The notes under the pieces were generated by a model. It was not told the DNA's origin, made no database searches, and worked only from the letters and a program-made list of their open reading frames with translations. This document shows, in pieces, positions 38,012 through 47,635 of a stretch of DNA of 64,000 nucleotides. Origin of the DNA: an uncultured Algibacter sp. (GTDB lineage: Bacteria; Bacteroidota; Bacteroidia; Flavobacteriales; Flavobacteriaceae). Position numbers and translations under genes: made by a program. The stretch is taken from contig NZ_CANKXG010000004.1 in assembly GCF_947487575.1 (NCBI RefSeq), forward strand, positions 186,001-250,000, written 5' to 3'. How positions within the stretch are numbered: the first letter of the stretch is position 1; each line of letters starts with the position of its first letter.

Positions 38012-41000
38012 ATGAAGACTGTAAAAGCCTGGGAAGAAAAAGTAATCATTCCTACTTATGAAGTTGGAACTCCAGAAAAGTATCCTGTTTTTTTAGAAAA
38101 ACGCGTATATCAAGCTAGTAGTGGTGCCGTTTACCCGCATCCTGTGATAGAAAAAATTAGTGATGTTAAAGTAGATAAAGAGTGGAATGCCATTTTTATA
38201 GAAAATGATTACATAAAATTGATGATTTTACCAGCCTTAGGAGGTAGAATTCAAAGAGCGTATGATAAGATTCGTAAACGCGATTTTGTATATTACAATC
38301 ACGTTATAAAGCCAGCTCTTGTTGGTTTAACCGGGCCTTGGATTTCTGGAGGTATAGAGTTCAACTGGCCACAACACCACAGACCAAGCACGTACGACCC
38401 TACAGATTTTTATATAGAAGAAAATGATGATGGCAGTAAAACGATTTGGGTAAGCGAATTAGAGCGCATGTTCCGTACTAAAGGTATGGCAGGTTTTACA
38501 TTGCATCCAGATAAGGCGTATATTGAAATTAAGGCACATTTGTATAACAGAACGCCCCATCCACAAACGTTTTTATGGTGGGCAAACCCTGCTGTAGCCG
38601 TAAATGATCATTATCAGTCAGTATTTCCGCCAGATGTAAATGCAGTTTTTGATCATGGAAAGCGAGACGTTTCAGAATTTCCAATAGCAAAAGGAGAATA
38701 TTACAAAGTAGACTATTCGCCAGGAACCGATATTTCTAGATATAAAAATATTCCTGTGCCAACCAGTTATATGGCAATTACATCAAAATACGATTTTGTA
38801 GGAGGTTATGAAAACGATTCAAAAGGAGGGTTACTTCACGTTGCAGATCATAATGTATCGCCAGGAAAAAAACAATGGACTTGGGGTAACGGAGAATTTG
38901 GTAAAGCTTGGGATAGAAATTTAACAGATGAAGACGGGCCATATATTGAACTAATGTGTGGTGTTTATACAGATAATCAGCCAGATTTTTCTTGGATGCA
39001 TCCGTATGAAGAAAAAAGCTTTAAGCAGTATTTTATGCCATACTACAATGTAGGTGTTGTAAAAAATGCAACTAAAGAAGCTTTGGTGAACCTAGAAATG
39101 ATTGACGGAAAAGCTTTGGTAAAAGTTTATGTAACATCAACTTATGATAATTGCGTAATTATTCTAAAAGCAAGAAACAAAGTGCTACATGACGAAGTTT
39201 TAAATCTTTCTCCTGCAGTAGGATTTGAAAAAGCGATAGATATCGAGAGTTTTACCTTTGGCGATTTACAAATATCAGTTAACGATAGTGCGGGAAAAGT
39301 ATTAGTAGCTTGGGAACCAGACAAAGATTTATCTGAAGAAATTCCTGAACCTGCAAAAGCAGCAAAAGACCCAAAAGATATTGATACCGTTGAAGGTTTA
39401 TATTTAAGAGGACTTCATTTAGAGCAATATAGACACGCTACTTTTAATGCAACCGATTATTACGAAGAAGCATTAAGACGTTCGCCAAAAGATGTACGTT
39501 GTAATAATGCCATGGGACTTTGGCACATGCGCAAAGGGCAATTAGAAAAATCTATTTCTTATTTCGATACGGCTATTGAAACATTAACTAGTCATAATCC
39601 AAACCCGTATGATGGCGAGTCATACTTCAATAAAGGTCTTGCCTTAAATTATTTAGGAAAAAAGGACGAAGCTTACGAAAGTTTCTTTAAATCCTGTTGG
39701 AATTCACAATGGCAGGATGCTGGTTATTTCAATTTAGCACAAATAGATTGTTTTCGAGGAGATTTAGATAAAGCTTTAGATTTAGTAGATAGAGCTTTAA
39801 TTAAAAACTGGCACAACCATAAAGCAAGACACTTAAAAGTTATCATTTTAAGAAAATTGGGTAAAGTTGAAGCAGCCAGTAAACTAGTAGAAGAGTCTTT
39901 GGCTATTGATAAGTTCAATTTTGGCGCTTTATACGAGCGTTATATTTTATCTAACAAGCAAGAAGATTTAGAGGCTTTCAAAAACATCTTAAGAGATTAT
40001 GCTCATAATTATATAGAATTTTCTTTAGATTATGCTATGGCCGGTCAGTTTGATGAAGCTATTTCATTATTAAAAGTACTTACCCATGCTAATGATAGCG
40101 TGTACCCAATGGTACATTATTTTATGGGATGGTATTTCACTCAAAAAGGAGATGATGCTAATGCATTAGCGGCTTACAAAAAAGCATCGCAAATGCCAGA
40201 CATCTATTGTTTTCCTAATAAAATAGAAGAAGTTTTAGCGTTACAAGCGGCTTGTAAAGCAAACCCAACTGATGCCAAAGCATTTTACTATTTAGGAAAC
40301 TTTTGGTACGCTAACAGACAGTATACAGAAGCTCAAAACTGTTGGGAATCTTCTGTGAAGTTAGACGATGGTTTCGCTATTACGCACCGTAATTTAGCAT
40401 TGTTGTACTACAATAAAACCAACAAAAAAGAACTAGCAGTAACGCATTTAGAACAAGCTTTTGAGCTAGATAATAGCGATGCTAGGTTATTAATGGAGTT
40501 AGACCAACTTTATAAGAAAATTAATGTTTCAGTTGATAAACGTTTAGCGCTATTAGAGGAATATTTAGACTTAACAAATTCTAGGGATGATTTATACTTA
40601 GAGCGTATTTCTTTATATAATTTGAAAGGCGAATTCGAGAAAGCAAAAGAGTTAATTGAAAACCGCCAGTTCCATCCTTGGGAAGGAGGTGAAGGTAAAG
40701 TACCATTTCAATATTTAACAGCTTATACAGAACTTGCGAAGAAAAATATCAACTTAAAAAACTTTGATTACGCAATTGAGTTGTTAGAAGCAGCGAAAAC
40801 CTACCCTCATAATTTAGGAGAAGGAAAGTTACATGGCACCGTTGAGAATGATATTGACTACTGGTTAGGTTGCGCTCATGAAGGTTTAGGAAATTCAGAT
40901 AAAGCAAAAAAATATTTTGAATTAGCATCTTATGGGTTGAGTGACCCCAGTCCTGCTATTTTTTATAATGACCAACAGCCAGATAAAATCTTTTATCAAG

Positions 41001-41308
41001 GATTGGCCTTACAAAAATTAGGTAGAACTGATGAAGCAAATATGCGTTTTAAAAACCTTCTTAATTATGGTGAAAAGCATATGAATGATGATGTGAAACT
41101 AGACTATTTTGCCATTTCATTGCCAGATTTATTAATTTGGGAAGAAAATTTAAATGTAATTAATAAAATTCATTGTAATTATTTAATCGGATTAGGCCAA
41201 TTAGGGCTAGGTAATAATACTGAGGCTACAGAAGCATTTGGAAAAGTAACCAACACAAATTTATCTCATATTCCAGCTTATATTCATACAGAACTTGTAA
41301 ATGTATAA
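38012..41308 (+). CDS. cytoplasmic DUF5107 protein with tetratricopeptide repeats
   Basis: A 1098-residue protein without a signal peptide, unlike most of its neighbours. Residues 40-330 match DUF5107, an aldose-epimerase-like (galactose mutarotase) beta-sandwich: LILPALGGRIQRAYDK-type strand, GGIEFNWPQHHRPSTY, and TWGNGEFGKAWDRNLTDEDGPYIELM. Residues 450-1080 hold many TPR-like helix pairs (ALRRSPKDVRCNNAMGLWHM, AFYYLGNFWYANRQYTEA, AIELLEAAKTYPHNLGEG). It may be an intracellular enzyme or sugar-binding protein acting on imported oligosaccharide, with the TPR part for assembly. The biochemical function is unknown to me. Confidence 0.82.
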   Translation: MKTVKAWEEKVIIPTYEVGTPEKYPVFLEKRVYQASSGAVYPHPVIEKISDVKVDKEWNAIFIENDYIKLMILPALGGRIQRAYDKIRKRDFVYYNHVIKPALVGLTGPWISGGIEFNWPQHHRPSTYDPTDFYIEENDDGSKTIWVSELERMFRTKGMAGFTLHPDKAYIEIKAHLYNRTPHPQTFLWWANPAVAVNDHYQSVFPPDVNAVFDHGKRDVSEFPIAKGEYYKVDYSPGTDISRYKNIPVPTSYMAITSKYDFVGGYENDSKGGLLHVADHNVSPGKKQWTWGNGEFGKAWDRNLTDEDGPYIELMCGVYTDNQPDFSWMHPYEEKSFKQYFMPYYNVGVVKNATKEALVNLEMIDGKALVKVYVTSTYDNCVIILKARNKVLHDEVLNLSPAVGFEKAIDIESFTFGDLQISVNDSAGKVLVAWEPDKDLSEEIPEPAKAAKDPKDIDTVEGLYLRGLHLEQYRHATFNATDYYEEALRRSPKDVRCNNAMGLWHMRKGQLEKSISYFDTAIETLTSHNPNPYDGESYFNKGLALNYLGKKDEAYESFFKSCWNSQWQDAGYFNLAQIDCFRGDLDKALDLVDRALIKNWHNHKARHLKVIILRKLGKVEAASKLVEESLAIDKFNFGALYERYILSNKQEDLEAFKNILRDYAHNYIEFSLDYAMAGQFDEAISLLKVLTHANDSVYPMVHYFMGWYFTQKGDDANALAAYKKASQMPDIYCFPNKIEEVLALQAACKANPTDAKAFYYLGNFWYANRQYTEAQNCWESSVKLDDGFAITHRNLALLYYNKTNKKELAVTHLEQAFELDNSDARLLMELDQLYKKINVSVDKRLALLEEYLDLTNSRDDLYLERISLYNLKGEFEKAKELIENRQFHPWEGGEGKVPFQYLTAYTELAKKNINLKNFDYAIELLEAAKTYPHNLGEGKLHGTVENDIDYWLGCAHEGLGNSDKAKKYFELASYGLSDPSPAIFYNDQQPDKIFYQGLALQKLGRTDEANMRFKNLLNYGEKHMNDDVKLDYFAISLPDLLIWEENLNVINKIHCNYLIGLGQLGLGNNTEATEAFGKVTNTNLSHIPAYIHTELVNV

Positions 41309-41321
41309 TTGTTTTAAAAAG

Positions 41322-42839
41322 ATGAATTATAAATTCCATTTTAAAAGTGCATTATTGATGCTGTTTTTTGCGGCTAGTTATTTTGCACACTCACAAAAAG
41401 ACAAACCTAATATCGTCATCATTTACGTTGACGATTTAGGATTTGGCGATATTGGAATAAATGGAGCTATTGGGGTAAAAACACCTCATATAGATACGCT
41501 TGCACAAAATGGGTTCAACTTTACTGATGCACATTGTAGTGCTTCAACATGCACACCATCTCGTTATTCATTGTTAACAGGGAGTTATGCGTTTAGAAAT
41601 AATGCTGCTATTTTAGAAGGTGATGCACCTTTAATTATAGACACTACAAAGGAAACATTACCAAAAATGTTACAAAAGGCGGGCTATAAAACAGGTGTTG
41701 TTGGTAAGTGGCATTTAGGACTTGGACAAGGAAAAATTAATTGGAATAAATACATTCCTTTAGGGCCAAAAGAAGTTGGATTTGATTATAGCTTTTTAAT
41801 TCCCGCAACAGGAGATAGAGTACCGTGCGTATTTTTAGAAAACCAAAAAGTAGTGGGATTAGATTTAAATGATCCTATTACGGTAAGCTACGGTACAAGA
41901 ATTGAAGGTTACCCTTGGGGTTTTCAACATCCCGAATTGTTAAAACAACATACAGACCCATATCATCAAGGAGCTGTTATAAATGGCATAAGTCGTATTG
42001 GTTACATGAAAGGAGGTAAAGATGCACTTTGGATTGATGAAGATATTCCTTTTGTACTTTCTGAAACAGCAAACGGGTTTATAGAAGAACATAAAGAAAA
42101 TCCGTTCTTTTTATATTTCTCATTACACGATATTCATCAACCAAGAATTGCAAATATCAAGTTTGTAGAAAGCAGCACAATGGGGCCACGAGGCGATGTG
42201 ATTGCTCAAATGGATTGGTGTGTAGGTCAGATAACCGAAAGCTTAAAGAAAGCAAATGTTCTGGAAAATACCTTAATTATTTTTACAAGTGATAACGGGC
42301 CTATTCTAGATGATGGCTATTTAGATTATGCAAGAGAACTAGTGGGCGAACATAAACCAGCTGGAATTTACCGTGGTTCAAAATATTCGGTTTACGAAGC
42401 AGGAACAAGAATGCCAACCATTGTGCATTGGCCAAAAAAAGTTAAACCAGGTACAAGTGATGCGTTGTTGTCTCAAGTCGATTTATACAAATCTTTAGCA
42501 TGTTTAGTTGGTCAAGATGTTGAAAACGGGGCAGCTCCAGATAGTCAGGATTTTTTAAAATCGTGGTTAGGGAAATCAAAAAAAGGACGTGAGTTTTTAT
42601 TGGAAGAAGCCTATACTTACGGTTTACGAATGGGGAATTGGAAGTATATTAAACCTAAGAACAAACCTGTACCTAATTGGATTGTTCAAAAATTTGTAGA
42701 TCCTGGATTTAGAGAAGAAGTACAATTATTCAACTTAGAAGACGACCCTTCAGAAAGTAATAATGTTTACAGAGCTTATCCGGACATTGTTAAAGTGATG
42801 GAAAGTGAATTAGTGAAAATCATGAAACAAAAAGGTTGA
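41322..42839 (+). CDS. S1-family sulfatase, secreted (second of three)
   Basis: The frame opens at 41301, overlapping the previous stop by 8 bases (ATGTATAA), but ATG 41322 gives a normal type I signal peptide (MNYKFHFKSALLMLFFAASYFAHSQ), 505 residues. Either start is possible. The sulfatase core has PNIVIIYVDDLGFGD, Cys77 in CTPSRYSLLTG (formylglycine site), GVVGKWHLGLGQG and FTSDNGPILDDG. The C-terminal region has FNLEDDPSES. Unlike the other two sulfatases it carries no lipobox, so it is likely periplasmic. Its motif details set it apart from the first, so it probably takes a different sulfate position. Confidence 0.9.
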   Translation: MNYKFHFKSALLMLFFAASYFAHSQKDKPNIVIIYVDDLGFGDIGINGAIGVKTPHIDTLAQNGFNFTDAHCSASTCTPSRYSLLTGSYAFRNNAAILEGDAPLIIDTTKETLPKMLQKAGYKTGVVGKWHLGLGQGKINWNKYIPLGPKEVGFDYSFLIPATGDRVPCVFLENQKVVGLDLNDPITVSYGTRIEGYPWGFQHPELLKQHTDPYHQGAVINGISRIGYMKGGKDALWIDEDIPFVLSETANGFIEEHKENPFFLYFSLHDIHQPRIANIKFVESSTMGPRGDVIAQMDWCVGQITESLKKANVLENTLIIFTSDNGPILDDGYLDYARELVGEHKPAGIYRGSKYSVYEAGTRMPTIVHWPKKVKPGTSDALLSQVDLYKSLACLVGQDVENGAAPDSQDFLKSWLGKSKKGREFLLEEAYTYGLRMGNWKYIKPKNKPVPNWIVQKFVDPGFREEVQLFNLEDDPSESNNVYRAYPDIVKVMESELVKIMKQKG

Positions 42840-42874
42840 TTTGATATTTTAAAATAACCTTTAAAATTTTTCTT

Positions 42875-45685
42875 ATGAAACATAATAATAGTATACTAGT
42901 TTTTTTAATTATATTTTCTGTTTTAAGCGGTTGTAAAGGACCAGAAGTTAACACCATTGATATATCTGGAACGTGGTCTGTAAAAATAGATTCTACAAAT
43001 ATTGGTATTACAGATAATTGGGCTAACTCTCCGTTTTCAGGAACAGCAATTACTTTGCCTAATACCCTAGATGGAGCAGAAATGGGAACTGCAAGTACTT
43101 TAGAACCAGCTTTAAACAATTACGTGATGTCTAACCTAACAAGAAAGCATCAATATATAGGAAAAGCTTGGTACCAAAGAGAGATTGAAATTCCTAGTTC
43201 TTGGGAGAATAAAACCGTAACTCTAAAACTAGAGCGCATTCTATGGGAATCAACAGTGTATTTAAATGGTGAAAAAATAGGTTCGGCTAATAGTTTAATA
43301 GGTAAACATAGTTTTGAATTACCGAAAAGCGTTACTTCAGGCAAACATTTGCTAACAGTGGTTGTAGATAATTCTAATAAGTTTCCAAACATAAACGTAG
43401 CAGGAAATCGCTATCCAGATAAAGTGAATCAGGATATGGCGCATGCATACACCAATCATACTCAAATTAAGTGGAATGGTATTCTAGGAGATATGTCTCT
43501 TGTGGCGGCAGCATCAAACCAGCCAACAAATATGCAGGTGTATCCCAACAAAGATTTAAAAACACTTAAGATAACGTTCCAGCAGCCAATATCTATTGAG
43601 GATAAGGTTGATGTAGTAATTAAAAAATTAAATGGCGATGAAGTTTACAATGCAAAACATGCTGTTTCAAAAGAATCAGATAACCTGTTTGCATTAAACA
43701 TAAACAAACCAGAAGGACTTGAGTTTTGGGATGAGTTTAACCCAAATTTATATACTGTTTTAATTACTACGAACACAGGGAATGTAAGTACAGATTTTGG
43801 TTTTAAAGTCGTTGGTAATACTAATGGAGACCTCACTTTAAACAATCAGCGTATATTTTTAAGAGGTAATTTAGAGTGTGTTATTTTTCCGTTAACCGGT
43901 CATCCGCCAATGGAAAAAGAAGAATGGGCAACCTTAATTAAGCAAGCAAAAGCGTATGGTTTAAATCATTTACGCTTTCACTCTTGGTGCCCTCCAAAGG
44001 CAGCATTTGAAGCCGCTGATGAGGCTGGGTTTTATTATCTGGTAGAATTACCACATTGGAGTTTAAAAGTTGGTGAAGATGAAAAAACCACAGAGTTTTT
44101 AAAAGCTGAAGGTCAAAAAATACTCAAAGATTACGGAAATCACCCTTCATTTCTTTTTATGGCTTTGGGTAATGAGTTGGAAGGCGATGAAAGTTTGTTA
44201 AACAGTATGGTTGCAGAATTAAAGGCAAAGGATAAAAGACACATGTATATCACTACAGTATATTCTTTTCAGCCGCATAGAAGACCATCATCAATGGGGA
44301 AAATACCACAACCCGAGGATGATTTCTTTATTACACAGTACACAGATAAAGGATGGGTTCGTGGACAAGGTATTTTTAATGATAAACCACCTCATTTTAA
44401 TGCAGATTACTCATCTACTAGCGAGCATATAACGAAGCCTTTAATCTCACATGAAATTGGGCAATACTCGGTATATCCAGATATGAGTGAAATCGAAAAA
44501 TATACAGGTGTTTTAGAACCGTTAAACTTTATAGCGGTAAGAAACGATTTGGAGAAAAAAGGCTTATTAGAATTTGCGCCAGATTTTACGCATAATTCTG
44601 GAAAGTTAGCTGCAATTCTTTATAAAGAGGAGATTGAACGTGCTTTAAAAACTCCAAGTTTCGATGGGTTCCAGTTGTTGCAATTACAAGATTTCCCTGG
44701 TCAGGGTACAGCTTTAGTAGGCCTACTTAATGCGTTTTGGGAATCTAAAGGTGTTATTTCAGCAGAAGAATTCAGTCAGTTTAATAGTGAGGTAGTACCA
44801 TTACTTAGGTTTGAAAAGGCTGTTTATGAGAACGGTGAAACGTTTAAGGCTTCACTAGAAGTAACCAATTTCTTTAAACCAATGAAAAATCAAAATATTG
44901 TTTGGAGTATTACGGATGAAGCTGGCAGTGTTTTAAGTAACTCTCAAGTTAAAGATGCTAATTTAAATATTGGTAATAATACTAATTTAGGAGAAATAGC
45001 TTTTGAAATCAATATAGATAAAGCCAAAAAACTAAAAGTAGAAGTGACTTTAGAAGGTACAAAATATAAGAATTCATGGAACATCTGGGTATACCCTAAA
45101 GATGTTAATTTAACCCATAACGATATTGTTGTTACTTCATCTTGTGCTGTTGCTGCACAAGCGTTAAAAAAAGGAGGTAAAGTGTTATTAAATCCAGATT
45201 TTAAAACTCTAAAAGGGACTCAAGGTAGATTTGTACCAGTATTTTGGAGCCCTGTTCATTTTCCTAATCAACCAGCAACAATGGGAGTTTTTGTAGACAC
45301 GGAACATCCAGCGTTTAATGATTTCCCAACAGACACACATAGTAATTGGCAGTGGTGGGATTTGTGTATTAATTCAAAATCTGTTATTACAGACAATTTA
45401 GATATCACACCCATAGTAAGGGTTATTGATAATTTTGTAACCAATCACCATTTATCAAATGTGTTTGAAGCTAAAGTGGGTAATGGTACATTAGTGTTTT
45501 CGTCTATAGATTTAATATCAAATCTAAATGATAGACCAGTAGCAAGACAGTTTCGACATAGTGTTCTAGAATATATGATAAGTGATGCTTTTAATCCTTC
45601 AAAGAGCACTACAATTGAAGATTTAAAAGCTTTGAAATTGGAAGGTAAACAATCAGGTTTTTCAGCTAAGGATATATATGAATAA
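42875..45685 (+). CDS. GH2-family glycosidase, lipoprotein (paralogue 2)
   Basis: A 936-residue lipoprotein (LSGC, Cys19) that is co-linear along its full length with the GH2 at 35131. Sugar-binding domain (GKAWYQREIEIP, LERILWESTVYLNG), barrel with acid/base Glu434 in MALGNELEGD and nucleophile Glu527 in ISHEIGQYSVYP, DFPGQGTALVGLLNAFW, and the same C-terminal extra domain (GGKVLLNPDFKTL, FWSPVHFPNQPATMG). The sequences have clearly diverged, so the copies are old and probably differ in specificity. They are separated by the DUF5107-TPR and sulfatase genes, which suggests duplication of a larger block or later insertion. Confidence 0.85.
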   Translation: MKHNNSILVFLIIFSVLSGCKGPEVNTIDISGTWSVKIDSTNIGITDNWANSPFSGTAITLPNTLDGAEMGTASTLEPALNNYVMSNLTRKHQYIGKAWYQREIEIPSSWENKTVTLKLERILWESTVYLNGEKIGSANSLIGKHSFELPKSVTSGKHLLTVVVDNSNKFPNINVAGNRYPDKVNQDMAHAYTNHTQIKWNGILGDMSLVAAASNQPTNMQVYPNKDLKTLKITFQQPISIEDKVDVVIKKLNGDEVYNAKHAVSKESDNLFALNINKPEGLEFWDEFNPNLYTVLITTNTGNVSTDFGFKVVGNTNGDLTLNNQRIFLRGNLECVIFPLTGHPPMEKEEWATLIKQAKAYGLNHLRFHSWCPPKAAFEAADEAGFYYLVELPHWSLKVGEDEKTTEFLKAEGQKILKDYGNHPSFLFMALGNELEGDESLLNSMVAELKAKDKRHMYITTVYSFQPHRRPSSMGKIPQPEDDFFITQYTDKGWVRGQGIFNDKPPHFNADYSSTSEHITKPLISHEIGQYSVYPDMSEIEKYTGVLEPLNFIAVRNDLEKKGLLEFAPDFTHNSGKLAAILYKEEIERALKTPSFDGFQLLQLQDFPGQGTALVGLLNAFWESKGVISAEEFSQFNSEVVPLLRFEKAVYENGETFKASLEVTNFFKPMKNQNIVWSITDEAGSVLSNSQVKDANLNIGNNTNLGEIAFEINIDKAKKLKVEVTLEGTKYKNSWNIWVYPKDVNLTHNDIVVTSSCAVAAQALKKGGKVLLNPDFKTLKGTQGRFVPVFWSPVHFPNQPATMGVFVDTEHPAFNDFPTDTHSNWQWWDLCINSKSVITDNLDITPIVRVIDNFVTNHHLSNVFEAKVGNGTLVFSSIDLISNLNDRPVARQFRHSVLEYMISDAFNPSKSTTIEDLKALKLEGKQSGFSAKDIYE

Positions 45686-45762
45686 ATATAATACTTTATA
45701 AAAATAGCACTATTTAAAACCTGAATTTTAAATAGATTATATAACCCTAAAAATTATAAAAT

Positions 45763-46644
45763 ATGAATAAGAAGAAAAAATATTTTAATGACATAACACT
45801 TATTTTAAGCTGTTTTTTATTGGCTTTTATATTTTTTTCCTGTAGTGAAGATAATAGCACCTCACCAGATGATGAGAAATTTAATGATGGTGATAAAAAT
45901 CCCGAAATAACTGCTAAACCTTTATTAAGTTCAGTAAACACAAGTAGCTGGACTTTAATGTTCGAAGATAACTTTGATAAATTTGAGCCTGCAAAATGGA
46001 CTAAAAACAATTCCGTTAAAAGTAGAGCAGGGCGACCTAATATAGGAATTACTCAGTGGTTTTGGAAACCAGAAAACGTGAGTTATGAAGATGGAAATGT
46101 GATACTAAGAAGTTCAAAAGTTAGCGATAATACATTGCACTGTGGCTCTATATATTCTAATAATTTATTCGAATTTAAGTATGGCTACATAGAAGCAAAA
46201 ATAGATATTGCAGAAACCATGTTTGGAACGCATACGGCGCTTTGGCTTCAAGGTGACAATATGGGAAATGTTGATGGCACAGGAAATGATGGAGCAGAAA
46301 TAGATGTCTTCGAATCGGCTTGGGTAGGAGACTATACCAAGAGTGTTGTTCACATTGATGGCTACGGCGCTAATAAAAAAGCAAATACTAGACGCTATGA
46401 TTCTCCTGGAATACATTCAGGCTATCACACTTATGGGTTATTATGGAATGAGGATAAACTTGAAATATATTATGATGGTCAATTCATGACGCGTTATCAA
46501 GGTATTTGGGTACCACAGGTAGAAGAGTTTTTATGGCTATCAACAGGTGCTAGTTTTGGAGGTACAGCAGATTTTACATCAAGGGCTGTTGGGGCATCAA
46601 CTGAAGCCAAGGTTGATTATATTAGAGTTTGGAAAATGAATTAG
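45763..46644 (+). CDS. GH16-family endo-glycanase, lipoprotein
   Basis: A 293-residue lipoprotein (FFSC, Cys27). A spacer NSTSPDDEKFNDGDKNPE after the Cys resembles the ATDPNDPKF spacers of the earlier enzymes. The beta-jelly-roll catalytic domain opens WTLMFEDNFD and has the ExDxxE catalytic motif AEIDVFES, with Glu179 as nucleophile, Asp181 and Glu184 as acid/base. The ExDxxE form is that of GH16 with a beta-bulge-free or bulged strand depending on subfamily; substrate is not fixed by the motif. In this locus a beta-galactan endo-cleaving enzyme (porphyranase/agarase-like, or endo-beta-1,3-galactanase-like) is most plausible. Confidence 0.88.
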   Translation: MNKKKKYFNDITLILSCFLLAFIFFSCSEDNSTSPDDEKFNDGDKNPEITAKPLLSSVNTSSWTLMFEDNFDKFEPAKWTKNNSVKSRAGRPNIGITQWFWKPENVSYEDGNVILRSSKVSDNTLHCGSIYSNNLFEFKYGYIEAKIDIAETMFGTHTALWLQGDNMGNVDGTGNDGAEIDVFESAWVGDYTKSVVHIDGYGANKKANTRRYDSPGIHSGYHTYGLLWNEDKLEIYYDGQFMTRYQGIWVPQVEEFLWLSTGASFGGTADFTSRAVGASTEAKVDYIRVWKMN

Positions 46645-46655
46645 TAGATAAAAAG

Positions 46656-46663
46656 TATTTTTG
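46656..46663 (+). promoter_or_regulatory. possible internal promoter -7 box before the T9SS-sorted protein
   Basis: TATTTTTG (46656-46663) fits TAnnTTTG. The nearest TTG (46629-46631) is 24 bases upstream, too far for a good match. The sequence TTTTTGTCTAT (46658-46668) recurs in the main PUL promoter region (20180-20190), which is the reason to note it. Confidence 0.3.
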
Positions 46664-46749
46664 TCTATGTATTGATAATGTTAGTCCATTTTTCCTTTGG
46701 TTATATGGGCTATTTTTATGCATATTAATCAATACTAAACTTTTTTATT

Positions 46750-47601
46750 ATGAAACAAAAAATTACTTTTTTATTTTTATTATTGCTGAGCTGCTCTGGA
46801 TTGATTTTCGGGCAAACTATGGTAGATGATTTCGAATCTGGAGCAGGAGGTTTGGTCGCTAATGCTGGAGGGATAACAACTGCAGTTATTGCTAACCCTA
46901 ATCCTACGGGTTTAAATACCACTGGAAATTGTCTTGAAATTAAAAGAACTGCAACCCAATGGTGGATTATAGGAGGTGTTAATGTTACACCAGATTTAGC
47001 TATCTCTGGGACTGAAACTAAGTATGTAAGTATGATGGTGCATTTTCCTGCGCAACCAGATTTAGGAATTCGTTTTGATGCTCCTGATGATAATTCAAAT
47101 GGAGGTGGAGGATCAATTGTTAGGGCTTTAAATGCTTATACTACGTTAAATCAATGGCAAGAAATAGTATTTGAAATTAAAGATAATCAAGATGCTACTG
47201 CTTTTACACACGGTACATTATTTAGATTGTCAATTCATCCAGACATGGGTTTTGAAAATGACCCAGCAGGTCAAGTTCTTGATGGTGGAGGTACTATAGC
47301 AGGATATATTGATCAAATTCAAATTTTAGATGCTAATCCATTAAGCACATTAGATGTTGAATTAGAGAATAGTATTTCTTTATATCCAAACCCTGCTCAA
47401 TCTTCATTTAAAGTAACATCAAGAAAAAATGTTGAAATTGAAAATGTATTAGTTTATACTATATTAGGTAAGCAAATTAAAAATTTAACAAAAATAAATA
47501 AAAATGAATACGATATAAGTAGCTTAGCTTCTGGTATGTATCTTGTTAAAATGACTGATAGTAATGGAGGTGTAGCTTCTAAAAAATTAATTAAAAATTA
47601 A
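46750..47601 (+). CDS. T9SS-exported putative glycan-binding protein
   Basis: A 283-residue protein with a type I signal peptide (to GLIFGQ, residue 21), a beta-sandwich domain (about 22-195: MVDDFESGAGG, LEIKRTATQWWIIGGVNVTP, TTLNQWQEIVFEIKDNQD) and a type A T9SS sorting domain (about 205-283: SISLYPNPAQSSFKVTS, YTILGKQIKN, LASGMYLVKM, SKKLIKN). The T9SS tail sends it across the outer membrane to the surface or medium. The sandwich resembles carbohydrate-binding modules, but no catalytic residues were seen, so it is probably a surface glycan-binding partner of the PUL enzymes rather than an enzyme. Confidence 0.78.
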   Translation: MKQKITFLFLLLLSCSGLIFGQTMVDDFESGAGGLVANAGGITTAVIANPNPTGLNTTGNCLEIKRTATQWWIIGGVNVTPDLAISGTETKYVSMMVHFPAQPDLGIRFDAPDDNSNGGGGSIVRALNAYTTLNQWQEIVFEIKDNQDATAFTHGTLFRLSIHPDMGFENDPAGQVLDGGGTIAGYIDQIQILDANPLSTLDVELENSISLYPNPAQSSFKVTSRKNVEIENVLVYTILGKQIKNLTKINKNEYDISSLASGMYLVKMTDSNGGVASKKLIKN

Positions 47602-47635
47602 GATTATAACTGGTTAATAAAATAATTAGTTTTGT

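Noticed and set aside
46629-46829. 66-residue plus-strand frame overlapping the GH16 end and the next gene start
   Set aside because: It overlaps two well-supported genes in another frame and has no family features.
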